Positions 21,303-28,838 of a stretch of DNA of 41,607 nt are shown here, in pieces. The position numbers and the translations under genes are program-made. Source of the stretch: a virus. Each line of letters opens with the position of its first letter. The stretch's first letter is position 1. The stretch lies in the IMG/VR virus record IMGVR_UViG_3300037087_000453, positions 1-41,607 of that record; one strand, given 5' to 3'. Below the pieces are notes generated by a model, which was not told where the DNA came from, did not search any database, and saw only the letters and a list, made by a program, of their open reading frames with translations.

Positions 21303-23447
21303 CTATAAACTTCCTGCTTCTTGCATTTGTTCTTGGCCTTGCATTTGACCTTGATCTTGTTGCTGTCTTGGTTGGCTACTCATAATCTGCTCGATAAATC
21401 TCTTTGAAGCCTCTTGTCTCTCTACATCTTGCCGTGAATTCTTCTCAGTTTCTTCCTCATCATATTTAATTGAATCCAGTTCATTAGACTTAAGGAATGT
21501 CTCGACTTCACCAAACTTCTGAATAGTCTCTAAGAGTTGCGCAAGGGCTGCCATCTTCTCTTTAGAAGCCAATGCATGGTTCTTACTAATCATACTCATA
21601 CGCTCTTCAAACAATCCAATGTTAGATTCACTTCTAGAATCTCTCTCGCGTGCTTGTGATAACTGATTATGAATCTTGGACATCAATTCTTTGAGTTTCA
21701 TCTCTTCAACTGTATGCTGGATATTCTGTGCTTCTGCTTGGACAGCAGCTTGTTGTTGTTCTTGTTGTTGTAAGAATGGTATGATCTCACCTTTTCCAGT
21801 GATATTGAGCTTAGGAATAATCATGGAAGGTGGGAACACTTCACGCTGGAACATTTGGTTAATCTCAATCATTTGAGAAGCTTGTAAGTTTTGTTGAGTT
21901 GGAGTTAAATCAGCTTCTTCAACGATCACTTGATACTTAGCAAAGATCTTTGAGTAGAAATGAGGTGTTGGCTCCTCTCCAATATAAAGACTAACCTTAG
22001 CAGCATTCCAGTTATTTAGGGCTAGTAATAGGAGTTTATCACCTAAAAGTTTATCGGAATAATCCCATTGATCAAAGAACTTCTGGAATACCATCAAATT
22101 GGCAGCTTGCTTGATCATTAGACTAAGAGATGAGGTTTGTTTATCTTGCTGGCCCGCCCAGTTTTCTATGTCTATTCCTGAGGTTCTAAAGATCAAATCA
22201 GACATTTGCTGGGCTAAGGCTAAATCAGACTCAGGAACAGCATTAGGCAATATCTTCTCGACGTCTGTCATCTCATAGCCTTCATTAACTATGACATCAT
22301 AGCCAGGCGAGCCCTTCTTGAGATTATCTTCATTCGCAACAGCTCCGATTTTTCGCTTCCAACCAGAATTAATTGTTGCTGCTGCGATATCATTGTTGAC
22401 TAAAACTTTGTGATTGAATAGAAACTGAGGGTCTCTCATCGGTCTTACTAGAGATCTTACTCTCAAATCATAGTAATTATTATGAGGTTCATAGTTCCAG
22501 AAGTATGGGATCACTGGACAGCCAATATCACCCATTGGGTTTTCACCTTGAAACATTAGCTGATCATTTAAAACGACTGCTAATTTCCAAACAGGTGCAT
22601 CAACTGTCACTAATTCCATATCAGGAATGTTGTAGAGAACTTCGTCTATGTTCTCCATGTCCTTAGCAAAGTCAAAGAACTGATTGCGTGTCTTGCTATA
22701 TAGTTTTTTCTTTTTCCCACGCCATTTGTACCATACATAGGACAATACCATTAGATCATTGCGAGCCATGTTATAGTTTTCAGGCAGGAAATAGAAATTA
22801 CCATATCGTTGAGGAGTGCCAGCCATTGGAGTAACTTGACTAACTTTATCAGGAAAGCGTGATTCAGCTTCATGCTTAGAGATATATTCTTGACACCAAA
22901 TGAACTGCGCATCCGACATATCAGGAGAGCGAAAGTAAGGGTCGATTAGGAATGAATTATATTCCCATATCTTTGTCTTTAAGGCGCCTTGTGCTCCGTC
23001 TTCTGTATAATCAAGGTAAGGTTGCATTAAGCACATACCTGCAACAGCAGCTAGTTCCTTGGCTTTAGACTTCTGTTCATGAATGCAGCCTGCATTAGCC
23101 ACACTTGTGATTAACTTTGTATATTGATCTGTCGTCTTAGGGTCTGCACCTTCCGTTGGAACATATGAGAAATTCTTTCGATGTTGTCTTTCATAACCAG
23201 TGACCATATTCACAGGCTGTTGAATTAGGTTGAAATAATATTGGCCGGATGGTTTATTAGGAGAGAAATTAAAGTAGCGATTGACAAAATTTTGGGCGCC
23301 TGCATAGAACATGGTATCTATATTGCTTTGATTCCATCTAGATTGCTCTATGGGCTGGAATTTGCTATAAAGATTGTCTAGCCATTGGCGGACATTGCCT
23401 TGTGAAGGCTCTAATGCATTATTCCATGGAGGAAAATAAAAGCTCAA
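21303..23447 (-). CDS. Portal protein, P22-like
   Basis: This 714-residue protein has the size and layout of P22-type portals (about 725 residues). Features include VRQWLDNLYSKFQPIEQSRW near the N-terminus, NLIQQPVNMVTGYERQHRKN, the wing region (YDYT-like acidic patches, PMRDPQFLFNHKV), and a C-terminal Gln-rich helical barrel (QQEQQQAAVQAEAQ; then QPRQQQDQGQMQGQ). Portals form the dodecameric DNA channel and dock the terminase. The frame is open to TTG 23495, but TTG 23447 has AAAGGA upstream and lies downstream of a predicted promoter, so I prefer it. A two-gene plus-strand cassette separates it from the terminase. Confidence 0.8.
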   Translation of the reverse strand: MSFYFPPWNNALEPSQGNVRQWLDNLYSKFQPIEQSRWNQSNIDTMFYAGAQNFVNRYFNFSPNKPSGQYYFNLIQQPVNMVTGYERQHRKNFSYVPTEGADPKTTDQYTKLITSVANAGCIHEQKSKAKELAAVAGMCLMQPYLDYTEDGAQGALKTKIWEYNSFLIDPYFRSPDMSDAQFIWCQEYISKHEAESRFPDKVSQVTPMAGTPQRYGNFYFLPENYNMARNDLMVLSYVWYKWRGKKKKLYSKTRNQFFDFAKDMENIDEVLYNIPDMELVTVDAPVWKLAVVLNDQLMFQGENPMGDIGCPVIPYFWNYEPHNNYYDLRVRSLVRPMRDPQFLFNHKVLVNNDIAAATINSGWKRKIGAVANEDNLKKGSPGYDVIVNEGYEMTDVEKILPNAVPESDLALAQQMSDLIFRTSGIDIENWAGQQDKQTSSLSLMIKQAANLMVFQKFFDQWDYSDKLLGDKLLLLALNNWNAAKVSLYIGEEPTPHFYSKIFAKYQVIVEEADLTPTQQNLQASQMIEINQMFQREVFPPSMIIPKLNITGKGEIIPFLQQQEQQQAAVQAEAQNIQHTVEEMKLKELMSKIHNQLSQARERDSRSESNIGLFEERMSMISKNHALASKEKMAALAQLLETIQKFGEVETFLKSNELDSIKYDEEETEKNSRQDVERQEASKRFIEQIMSSQPRQQQDQGQMQGQEQMQEAGSL

Positions 23448-23483
23448 GGGAAGGTCCTTTGACGTAAAACGCTGTAAGATAAG

Positions 23484-23512
23484 AACATACAACAAATATA
23501 TTATTTAAGCAA
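23484..23512 (-). promoter_or_regulatory. Candidate promoter for the portal gene
   Basis: On the minus strand TTGCTT (23507-23512) and TATGTT (23484-23489) are separated by 17 nt. The predicted start near 23477 supports translation from TTG 23447. The 19-bp palindrome lies 4 bp upstream of the -35. Confidence 0.4.
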
Positions 23513-23516
23513 GGGC

Positions 23517-23535
23517 ATGTAAAGCGGATTTACAT
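23517..23535. promoter_or_regulatory. 19-bp palindromic operator-like site, copy 3
   Basis: Exact ATGTAAAGCGGATTTACAT between divergent genes. It ends one base before the ATG of the zinc-ribbon gene and abuts the candidate portal promoter, so a bound protein could affect both directions. Confidence 0.75.
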
Positions 23536-23536
23536 T

Positions 23537-23707
23537 ATGGATTTTAATTGTGAAAAATGTGGGTATGAAAAAAGTTATTCAACACAGTTTGATGCCTATT
23601 ATTGTGCTAAATGCAATGAATGGTGTGAGAAAACATGCTCTGATGTCACATGTATGTTTTGCTCAAATAGACCAGAAAAACCGATTAAGGAGGAAAAATG
23701 GAAATAA
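23537..23707 (+). CDS. 56-residue multi-cysteine zinc-ribbon protein
   Basis: The product carries C-x-x-C pairs at residues 5-8 (CEKC) and 23-26 (CAKC), then C30, C34, C39 and C42 (CMFC), enough for two zinc sites. The ATG begins one base after a 19-bp palindrome and there is no clear SD, so initiation may be leaderless or repressible. It overlaps the acidic-protein gene by 10 nt. Its role is unknown; it may regulate or accompany its acidic partner. Confidence 0.55.
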   Translation: MDFNCEKCGYEKSYSTQFDAYYCAKCNEWCEKTCSDVTCMFCSNRPEKPIKEEKWK

Positions 23708-24129
23708 GTGAAGAAGAAAAGGAATTTATGGATAGTAGAAGCAAAACAGAAAAGAAATTTATGTGCTTGAGAGGAATGACTTTTAATTCAGAAGATGTAC
23801 GTCATCTTCTCTTTGAAATATTGAAAAGATTTAAAGAGGAAGATGATGAGGAGGAGGAGGAAGATATTAGTGACAAAGATATGGTATTAAACATTCACAC
23901 TCGTATTGAAGACATCTACAAAATACTATTAGACCAAGAAGAAGAGGAGGAAGAAGAGAAAGAGGATGATAATGATTTTTTAGGTGCGCCATGTAAATGT
24001 CAAATAACAAATTCAATTATTTTAAGACAACTATATAATGATATGTGTGAAAGAAATGAGCAATTAAAAAGAATTGAAGAAAAGTTTGATCGCTTTGATA
24101 AAACTGTTATTATGCATTTGTTAAAATGA
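23698..24129 (+). CDS. Highly acidic protein, possible DNA mimic
   Basis: Of 143 residues, 43 are Asp or Glu, including two long runs (residues about 47-56 and 80-93). A C-x-C pair follows, and the C-terminus is a coiled-coil-like helix (CERNEQLKRIEEKFDRFDK). SD GGAGG precedes the ATG. Such acidity is typical of phage DNA-mimic anti-restriction proteins, though polyacidic disordered proteins have other roles. It is encoded against the surrounding late genes, between portal and terminase, as a self-contained cassette. It overlaps the terminase 3' end by 9 nt. Confidence 0.55.
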   Translation: MEISEEEKEFMDSRSKTEKKFMCLRGMTFNSEDVRHLLFEILKRFKEEDDEEEEEDISDKDMVLNIHTRIEDIYKILLDQEEEEEEEKEDDNDFLGAPCKCQITNSIILRQLYNDMCERNEQLKRIEEKFDRFDKTVIMHLLK

Positions 24130-25422
24130 ACTCTTCCCACCCTGCCTAAATGGATCTCGCGCAACATCCCAAGTGTTAAAAATCTTGGGGCTATTATCTT
24201 GCTTATACGGGTCATAGACATTGACTTTGTGCGTAGCGATTGCATATCTTAAAGCGTCAACTGTATGGTCATCCTTCTTTAAAGGCTCATCCCATCCCTT
24301 TACAGCTGCTTTCTGGTCCCATACGTAGGTTTCTATCTCTCTGATGGTGTTCTTGCATTCTGAGCATACTACAATCGTTCCACGCTTCATTTCTGATGTC
24401 ATCATGGTTATACCATCGAGAACCTCATTATTGGCGTCAACTGTATGAATCCCACGTCGTCTAAGCTCTGTTTTAAATGCTGCTGCTGATGGGTCGATAT
24501 AGACATTCTTTACGTCGTAGTCTTGCAAGAAGGTTTGCACATCATCGGCAAACTCTGAGTTAGTTTTCTGTCTTTCTCTCTTAACAGGGTCCCAATAATA
24601 TTCCTTCTCAACCCACATCATTTTGCCTTGTTGTGTGTATCGACCAGTAGATATGCCAATAAGAAGGCACACAAAGGGGTTAACTGCTCCATAGTCAATT
24701 GACGCAATCCAGTATTCAGCAGCACGAGGAGGGCGAGGTACAACATGAACTTTAAGATCGAAGAAATCAAAGATAGACCCCTCTGCTAAGCACCATAAAC
24801 CTAGGTAGTTTCGTTTGTAAAATATGCCAGATAATGAATTCTTAAGTCTATCTTTATAAGATTGCTCAAGATATGGATTATCTTCGAGAGTAAAATGCAA
24901 TTGATAGTAGTTTTTGGGGTCTTCTGGTGCTTTATCAATCCATTGCTTGAGTTTGTGTGATGGATGAGCGGGGTTCATCGCTGCAAATCCTCTAGACCAA
25001 GGCTCTGAAAGTCTTGTATCAATCATATCAATGATAGATTCAGGGTAAAGAGTCATCTCATCGCAATAAACAGCGGACATAGTGACACCCTGGAAGTTTC
25101 CTATCGCACCTTCGTCTTTTGCGCCAAGTACTGTGATAATCTTATCTTTGTATAGGAGTTTTTTACCCGACCACGAACAGAATGGCCTATACATTGATAG
25201 CTCTTCCGATTCCAGCAAAAGACGAACCACATTGCGATAAGCTGTATCGAAAGTATGGCCCACAATATAACACTTACTATCCGGGCAACGATGCACAGCG
25301 TGCATAAAAGCAAAAACAGACCCAACGGTTTTACCTGTTCTAACAGAGCCATGGGCTAGATTCCATTTGGATTTACAGTTGCTAATGAATTCTAATTGTT
25401 TCGGAGATAATGGGTCTTGCAT
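24121..25422 (-). CDS. terL: Terminase large subunit
   Basis: The 433-residue protein has a Walker A-like GSVRTGKT (25-32), Walker B VYCDE (118-122), and a C-terminal RNase H-like nuclease with D243 (SIDYGAVNPF), D310 (VYIDPSAAAF) and D385/D389 (DDHTVDALRYA). It is the ATP-driven DNA-packaging motor and headful/cos nuclease of the phage. It is coupled to the small subunit by a TAATG overlap. The length is usual for this family. This is the most secure functional call in the window. Confidence 0.95.
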   Translation of the reverse strand: MQDPLSPKQLEFISNCKSKWNLAHGSVRTGKTVGSVFAFMHAVHRCPDSKCYIVGHTFDTAYRNVVRLLLESEELSMYRPFCSWSGKKLLYKDKIITVLGAKDEGAIGNFQGVTMSAVYCDEMTLYPESIIDMIDTRLSEPWSRGFAAMNPAHPSHKLKQWIDKAPEDPKNYYQLHFTLEDNPYLEQSYKDRLKNSLSGIFYKRNYLGLWCLAEGSIFDFFDLKVHVVPRPPRAAEYWIASIDYGAVNPFVCLLIGISTGRYTQQGKMMWVEKEYYWDPVKRERQKTNSEFADDVQTFLQDYDVKNVYIDPSAAAFKTELRRRGIHTVDANNEVLDGITMMTSEMKRGTIVVCSECKNTIREIETYVWDQKAAVKGWDEPLKKDDHTVDALRYAIATHKVNVYDPYKQDNSPKIFNTWDVARDPFRQGGKSSF

Positions 25423-25817
25423 TATTGATTTTCAGCTTGCTCTTTTTTAGACTGTAAGTATGTAACCATGTCCATCGTATTTTCTAGCTTTGCTTTTTGT
25501 TCTTCGGTTACGACTGAAAGCTTATCTTCATTTCGTTGTCCAAGTCTGTTTTTACCTAGCCAAATTAAGAGTGTATCATTACCAGTATCAGTTAATCCTA
25601 ATGCTTTCTCATATTGTTTATTTCTAATTGCAGCATCGCCATTAGCTCTCTTTTCTTGTAAAAACTCTGTAAAACTCATACCATGCTTTTCTTCAACTCT
25701 CCTGTAGAAAGTGGTAGGATGCATGGCAAAAGTTGCAGCAACCTCAGTGCCTAAACAACCAGCTTTTAGCAAATGATCTACTCTATCCCAATCAATTGGT
25801 ATCTCAGGTCTAGACAT
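25422..25817 (-). CDS. terS: Terminase small subunit
   Basis: The 131-residue protein has an N-terminal helix-turn-helix (LKAGCLGTEVAATFAMHPTT, then FYRRVEEKHG) followed by helices and LLIWLGKNRLGQ, as in phage small terminases that recognise packaging DNA. ATG 25817 is chosen; an in-frame GTG at 25829 adds four residues. Directly upstream of terL, as usual. Confidence 0.85.
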   Translation of the reverse strand: MSRPEIPIDWDRVDHLLKAGCLGTEVAATFAMHPTTFYRRVEEKHGMSFTEFLQEKRANGDAAIRNKQYEKALGLTDTGNDTLLIWLGKNRLGQRNEDKLSVVTEEQKAKLENTMDMVTYLQSKKEQAENQ

Positions 25818-25856
25818 ATTTCCACTCACTGTTTTTTTCTTAATCGTATAAACCTT

Positions 25857-26012
25857 ATGGATTTACGTCAAGATTTATTTTTTCTCATATTTTCATTTCT
25901 TTTTTGTTGTACATTAATTAAAGCATATGCAATAATGTTGTGTATCAAAGCAAGCTCTCTGGTGACTAGCCAACCAAAGCTAGCAGATTGTAGCGGCTGT
26001 GATGATGAGTAA
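25857..26012 (+). CDS. Possible 51-residue membrane peptide overlapping the leader RNA
   Basis: A frame from ATG 25857 encodes a hydrophobic segment (FFLIFSFLFCCTLIKAYAIM) and a short Cys-containing tail. There is no SD. Its second half is the region that forms the conserved leader RNA, and the homologous leader at 31.7 kb does not preserve this frame, so coding is doubtful. Confidence 0.25.
   Translation: MDLRQDLFFLIFSFLFCCTLIKAYAIMLCIKASSLVTSQPKLADCSGCDDE
25907..25936 (+). promoter_or_regulatory. Promoter of the 26.0-26.9 kb operon
   Basis: TTGTAC (25907-25912) and AATAAT (25931-25936) are separated by 18 nt. The predicted start near 25943 coincides with the first base of the conserved leader RNA, as in the twin promoter at 31.7 kb. 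Confidence 0.5.
25943..26004 (+). ncRNA. Conserved structured leader RNA, copy B
   Basis: The element starts TATCAAAGC, which can pair with GCTGTGAT (25996-26003) to close a stem with one A-G mismatch. Inside, CTAGC (25966-25970) and GCTAG (25979-25983) form a hairpin with loop CAACCAAA. The preceding TGGT (25960-25963) can pair with ACCA in the loop, making an H-type pseudoknot. Copy A at 31.7 kb has the same plan with compensatory changes. It precedes the SD of the 26040 gene. Confidence 0.6.
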
Positions 26013-26039
26013 ACTTAACCAACAAATAGGAGTAGAAGC

Positions 26040-26246
26040 ATGATGATTTTATCAAATGACTTAAAAAACGAGTTAATGATGGGATATCTTAGACCATTGA
26101 GCAAAGAGGAGTATTTCAACGTGATAAGTGATAAATATCACGAGGATAATAATGAGAATGCAAATATTATTTTAGATAAATGTGTTGAATATGGCATAGA
26201 GTTAGAGCAAGTTTTAGAATATGCATTAAGGAGGAGTGAGGTTTGA
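26040..26246 (+). CDS. 68-residue hypothetical early protein
   Basis: SD TAGGAG precedes the ATG. The product is helical and acidic (LSKEEYFNVISDKYHEDNNE) with a C-terminal LEQVLEYALRRSEV helix. It is the first gene behind the conserved leader RNA and overlaps the next gene by 4 nt. The family was not recognised. Confidence 0.55.
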   Translation: MMILSNDLKNELMMGYLRPLSKEEYFNVISDKYHEDNNENANIILDKCVEYGIELEQVLEYALRRSEV

Positions 26247-26452
26247 TACCTCACTTTCTAAAATATATGAGATTATCTTATTTTAATGAAAAAAATGAAT
26301 TTATAGAAATTTCTCCTTGTGAATATGAAATAAATCCAAACCAATTCGATTATATAGATTTTATTTTAATAAAAGTTCAGAACGAAGTTTTAAATTTTGA
26401 GATGCTTTACCCCCCTCAAAACAGCATTTTTACGAGTGAGTCAAAAAATTAG
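26243..26452 (+). CDS. 69-residue hypothetical protein, TTG start
   Basis: The start is probably TTG 26243, overlapping the previous stop, with AGGAGTGAGG just upstream. The protein is rich in Asn, Phe, Tyr and Ile (LKYMRLSYFNEKNEFIEISP) and looks beta-leaning. Function is unknown. Confidence 0.45.
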   Translation: MIPHFLKYMRLSYFNEKNEFIEISPCEYEINPNQFDYIDFILIKVQNEVLNFEMLYPPQNSIFTSESKN

Positions 26453-26470
26453 TTTACAAACAAAAAGGGT

Positions 26471-26743
26471 ATGAAAATGAGATTTAACCTTGACGATTTG
26501 ATAGAAGTTATGAAACAAATAATCTATTTAAAAGAAGCGAATGAAATGGCTTCTAAAGAATTATATATGTGGAGAGAAAAATATCTATTTAGCCTTCCTA
26601 AATATGAAGATAAAGAGAAGGGAGCTTATATTTGGAGATGTTTTATGTCTACAACAGCAGAGGAATTTTCAAAGAAATGTCCAGGAGTACATATTGTATA
26701 TTTGGAGGAACAATGGAAGAAAAGCCAACAAGAAAAGAATTGA
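26471..26743 (+). CDS. 90-residue hypothetical protein
   Basis: Two ATGs (26471, 26477) are possible, with AAAAGGGT upstream. The product is mostly helical (NLDDLIEVMKQIIYLKEANE) with a Trp-containing C-terminal part (YIWRCFMSTTAEEFSKKCPG). It overlaps the next gene by 31 nt. The family was not recognised. Confidence 0.5.
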   Translation: MKMRFNLDDLIEVMKQIIYLKEANEMASKELYMWREKYLFSLPKYEDKEKGAYIWRCFMSTTAEEFSKKCPGVHIVYLEEQWKKSQQEKN

Positions 26744-26883
26744 TTGCCATGTTAGATGAGATGAACAAATCATTTGACAATCTACCTATGCATGTTCAAA
26801 TGGGGTTTGTGACAAACTGTGATTTAAATGCAGCTCTCCTTCTCATAGCGGAGATAGTCAGAGTACAAAATGAGGGGGATTAA
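26713..26883 (+). CDS. 56-residue helical protein
   Basis: ATG 26713 is preferred because GGAGGAAC lies directly upstream; longer in-frame starts lack an SD. The product (MEEKPTRKELIAMLDEMNKS ... LLLIAEIVRVQNEGD) consists of two amphipathic helices. Its end overlaps a convergent zinc-ribbon ORF by 26 nt. It closes the operon. Confidence 0.5.
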   Translation: MEEKPTRKELIAMLDEMNKSFDNLPMHVQMGFVTNCDLNAALLLIAEIVRVQNEGD

Positions 26884-27001
26884 TTTTTTTACAGGAATTA
26901 CAAATAAATTTAGGAGGAAATGAAGGGGCGAAAATATCCCATACAGGATTTAAATCATAAATTTTAAATTCTTTTTGACATTTTTCGCATTTATAGCTCA
27001 A
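26858..27001 (-). CDS. 47-residue zinc-ribbon microprotein, TTG start
   Basis: A short minus-strand frame begins at TTG 27001 with AGGA 6 nt upstream. It encodes MSYKCEKCQKEF, a Pro/aromatic centre, and FICNSCKKI, giving C-x-x-C pairs at residues 5-8 and 34-37. The spacing is typical of a single-zinc ribbon. It overlaps the preceding gene and is the last gene of the minus-strand early operon. Confidence 0.5.
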   Translation of the reverse strand: MSYKCEKCQKEFKIYDLNPVWDIFAPSFPPKFICNSCKKINPPHFVL

Positions 27002-27302
27002 GATTAATCCTAATTCTAATATCGCTAGGCTCTCCATTGAAATCTTTGAGAGCTTTAGCGATACATTCTTTTATTATTGCATCATCAGGGTGTACGAAAT
27101 AAGATTCATAGATGAGATATTTAGATCTTAGAGTCTTTTCATCATCCTTGACCGTGATAGTCAATATTGAGCAGTGCGGAGTTTTAGGCGATTCAATTGG
27201 TGGATTAGTTTCAATTCTAAGAATGGCATGCGTAGATTTAATAGGATCACCTGAATCAGGTTGTTGCCAATTGGATTGATCTTCAAATGCATTATATTCC
27301 AT
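26991..27302 (-). CDS. 103-residue hypothetical early protein
   Basis: The protein has a polar N-terminus (EDQSNWQQPDSGDPI), then a beta-rich region (AILRIETN, HCSILTITVKDDEKTL) and a helix-strand end (ECIAKALKDFNG ... IRIRINLEL), suggesting a small alpha-beta fold. Its start abuts the upstream stop. No family was recognised. Confidence 0.5.
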   Translation of the reverse strand: MEYNAFEDQSNWQQPDSGDPIKSTHAILRIETNPPIESPKTPHCSILTITVKDDEKTLRSKYLIYESYFVHPDDAIIKECIAKALKDFNGEPSDIRIRINLEL

Positions 27303-27583
27303 TAGCAGCCTTTCTTTTTCATTTCTTTAGCCTTATCGATAATCTTATCTCTAGATTTATCCTTCTTCAAAACTGCTTTTGTATCTTTTTCAATTTTTTT
27401 GGCTTCTTTGCCTAGCTTTTTATATGCTTTGTCCATCGTTTCTAACCATTCCTTGCTTTCTCTTAGTTTCTGCAATCTTAACAAGTAAATCCAATGATCA
27501 TTAGTGATAATTGGCTCAATTTTTATTTGAAATTCTAGGTCCTGATATTCAGGATAATAATCTCCTAGATATAAAACACTCAT
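27302..27583 (-). CDS. 93-residue lysine-rich early protein
   Basis: The N-terminal part (LYLGDYYPEYQDLEFQIKIE) leads into helices and a strongly basic C-terminus (AVLKKDKSRDKIIDKAKEMK). There is no membrane segment. It overlaps the next gene by 1 nt. Charge suggests nucleic-acid association; the family was not recognised. Confidence 0.5.
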   Translation of the reverse strand: MSVLYLGDYYPEYQDLEFQIKIEPIITNDHWIYLLRLQKLRESKEWLETMDKAYKKLGKEAKKIEKDTKAVLKKDKSRDKIIDKAKEMKKKGC

Positions 27584-27651
27584 CTTTCATTCCTTACGGA
27601 CTTACACAATCCTCAATGATTTCATAGAAAGATGAGTAAAACTATTCATCT

Positions 27652-27753
27652 TCAGACTGTTGAAGGGGGCTCTTTAAAGAGGTAGAAGAATGATATGCAC
27701 AACCCCACAATAAGCCCGCCAAAAAAAACACAAATATAATTTAGATATTCCAT
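27652..27753 (-). CDS. 33-residue membrane peptide
   Basis: The frame encodes MEYLNYICVFFGGLIVGLCI followed by SFFYLFKEPPSTV, a single transmembrane span with a Gly-rich face and short polar ends. It lies immediately downstream of another tiny membrane ORF. The pair could be holin-like or early membrane effectors; the early-operon location argues against simple lysis genes. Confidence 0.45.
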   Translation of the reverse strand: MEYLNYICVFFGGLIVGLCISFFYLFKEPPSTV

Positions 27754-27766
27754 AAATATACCTTTT

Positions 27767-27865
27767 TTAAAGTTCCGATAGAAGATCAATCAAAAAACGG
27801 AGAGCCACAATAATTGCACAAATTATAATTATAATTGCAAAGCAGTCCCATAAAAAATCTTTCAT
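27767..27865 (-). CDS. 32-residue membrane peptide
   Basis: It overlaps the upstream stop by ATGA. The sequence is dominated by an Ile/Ala run (CFAIIIIICAIIVALRFLI) flanked by charged ends. It forms a tandem with the next 33-residue membrane ORF. Function is unknown. Confidence 0.45.
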   Translation of the reverse strand: MKDFLWDCFAIIIIICAIIVALRFLIDLLSEL

Positions 27866-28074
27866 TTGTCATAATCCATCATGATAAACTCATCAAATAC
27901 TTCTTCCATCAACATAATTACATCATCATACGCCTCGACGCGACCTACATTCTTCGACTCAACATCATGTTTTAAATAATGCGTTCGAATTATAAGATCA
28001 TCCTCGATAGATAACTTTCGAAGATAAATCTTGTCCGCAAACCACTGTATTTTTGCGACTAAAGATCTTTCCAT
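27862..28074 (-). CDS. 70-residue acidic early protein
   Basis: ATG 28074 is preferred, with AAGG upstream; a TTG at 28101 would extend it. The product ends in an acidic helical region (AYDDVIMLMEEVFDEFIMMD). It overlaps the preceding ORF by 77 nt in another frame, unusual even here, so one of the pair may be unused or the two may be related by an old frameshift. Confidence 0.45.
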   Translation of the reverse strand: MERSLVAKIQWFADKIYLRKLSIEDDLIIRTHYLKHDVESKNVGRVEAYDDVIMLMEEVFDEFIMMDYDK

Positions 28075-28210
28075 CAGTAAGCCTTGTGTCGAGAGTTGCA
28101 AGAATTGCCAAGCAACTATCTTTTGATGTTAATGTAATATTTTCATTCATGATTTTTTTCTCAAAAATTAAATCGATAATCTGATTGCATGACAATTCTA
28201 TCTTTTGCAT
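27998..28210 (-). CDS. 70-residue hypothetical early protein
   Basis: AGGGGTAT precedes ATG 28210. The sequence (MQKIELSCNQIIDLIFEKKI ... LAILATLDTRLTDGKIF) looks like a small alpha-beta fold. Its last third overlaps the following gene in a different frame. No family was recognised. Confidence 0.45.
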   Translation of the reverse strand: MQKIELSCNQIIDLIFEKKIMNENITLTSKDSCLAILATLDTRLTDGKIFSRKNTVVCGQDLSSKVIYRG

Positions 28211-28216
28211 ATACCC

Positions 28217-28408
28217 CTATGCTACCCTATTTAATAATTTAAGACACTCACCAAGCATATATTCTCGCTCATTCATGGTTAGCCAATTTGCATCTGTTCT
28301 AAATTCAAAAAATCGAGCTCTTCTAGCAGTTAAAAAGTTATTCCATTGATCAGTCATCAAATCTATTTTATGTAAATCTCTTTCGTTAAAACATCTTGGT
28401 TTAATCAT
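28217..28408 (-). CDS. 63-residue helical early protein
   Basis: It overlaps the end of the RusA gene by 8 nt. The product (MIKPRCFNERDLHKIDLMTD, then WNNFLTARRARFFEFR) is basic and helical. The tight packing points to coupled translation with the resolvase. The family was not recognised. Confidence 0.5.
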   Translation of the reverse strand: MIKPRCFNERDLHKIDLMTDQWNNFLTARRARFFEFRTDANWLTMNEREYMLGECLKLLNRVA

Positions 28409-28805
28409 TTTTTTGTTCCTGTTGTAACTCTATTTTGAGACCGTAAATCCTTACGCCCCCATATTCTTGTTTAAATTCCCACTTAATATCTTTTGAACCA
28501 TCTGCCCTTCCTGGTCTTAGTCCAGGGATTAATATAGCTGCAACTGTATCAACAGACCATTTTAAAGCTGTGCGTAAATTATCTTGTTCATCAAGTGATC
28601 GTGGGGCAATTCTCGTTAGAGTTACTGTACAAGGCGGTTTAATTTTCGTATTGCAAATTAAAATTTTAATTACTGATTCCTGTATTTTTTTCCTTTTCCT
28701 TTTTTTTGTCCAGTGTTCGTTCTTATTCCCCTCTGATTCAATGCGTAAGGGAAGATTGTAAAATTCTTTTTCCATAGTTTTTTTATGTTTACTAAATTCC
28801 AGCAT
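28401..28805 (-). CDS. rusA: RusA-like Holliday junction resolvase
   Basis: The 134-residue protein matches RusA-type resolvases: an N-terminal NEHWTKKRKRKKIQ, a strand VTLTRIAPRS, the signature D-E-Q-D-N-L (72-77), a helix with W-S-V-D-T (D86), and a late Asp pair (D102, D106) before a strand. These acidic residues normally bind the catalytic metal. Such enzymes cut Holliday junctions in replication intermediates, fitting the ERF/YqaJ pair elsewhere in this genome. The start ATG directly follows the stop of a 10-codon leader frame. Confidence 0.8.
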   Translation of the reverse strand: MLEFSKHKKTMEKEFYNLPLRIESEGNKNEHWTKKRKRKKIQESVIKILICNTKIKPPCTVTLTRIAPRSLDEQDNLRTALKWSVDTVAAILIPGLRPGRADGSKDIKWEFKQEYGGVRIYGLKIELQQEQKND

Positions 28806-28838
28806 TTATGTAAAGTTAAGTTGGATAAACAACCTCAT
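28806..28838 (-). CDS. Ten-residue leader peptide before rusA
   Basis: A near-perfect SD (AAGGAGG, 28848-28854) precedes ATG 28838. The frame MRLFIQLNFT ends in TAA directly followed by the rusA ATG, with no other good SD for rusA. This suggests rusA is translated by reinitiation or coupling after the leader. Confidence 0.45.
   Translation of the reverse strand: MRLFIQLNFT

Noticed and set aside
25943-26004. PreQ1-type riboswitch
   Set aside because: The pseudoknot plan is similar, but the conserved preQ1 core and A-rich tail are missing.
25857-26012. Membrane peptide as the reason for leader conservation
   Set aside because: The twin leader at 31.7 kb has a frame-shifting length change and no membrane-coding part, so RNA structure explains conservation better; kept only as a low-confidence ORF.
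26541-26759. 72-codon frame overlapping two early genes
   Set aside because: It lacks an SD and lies inside the 90-residue gene, whose frame and downstream SD are better supported.
27862-28210. Frameshifted single gene
   Set aside because: Both overlapping frames have plausible starts and SDs, and no homology shows that they should join; listed as two genes with lowered confidence.
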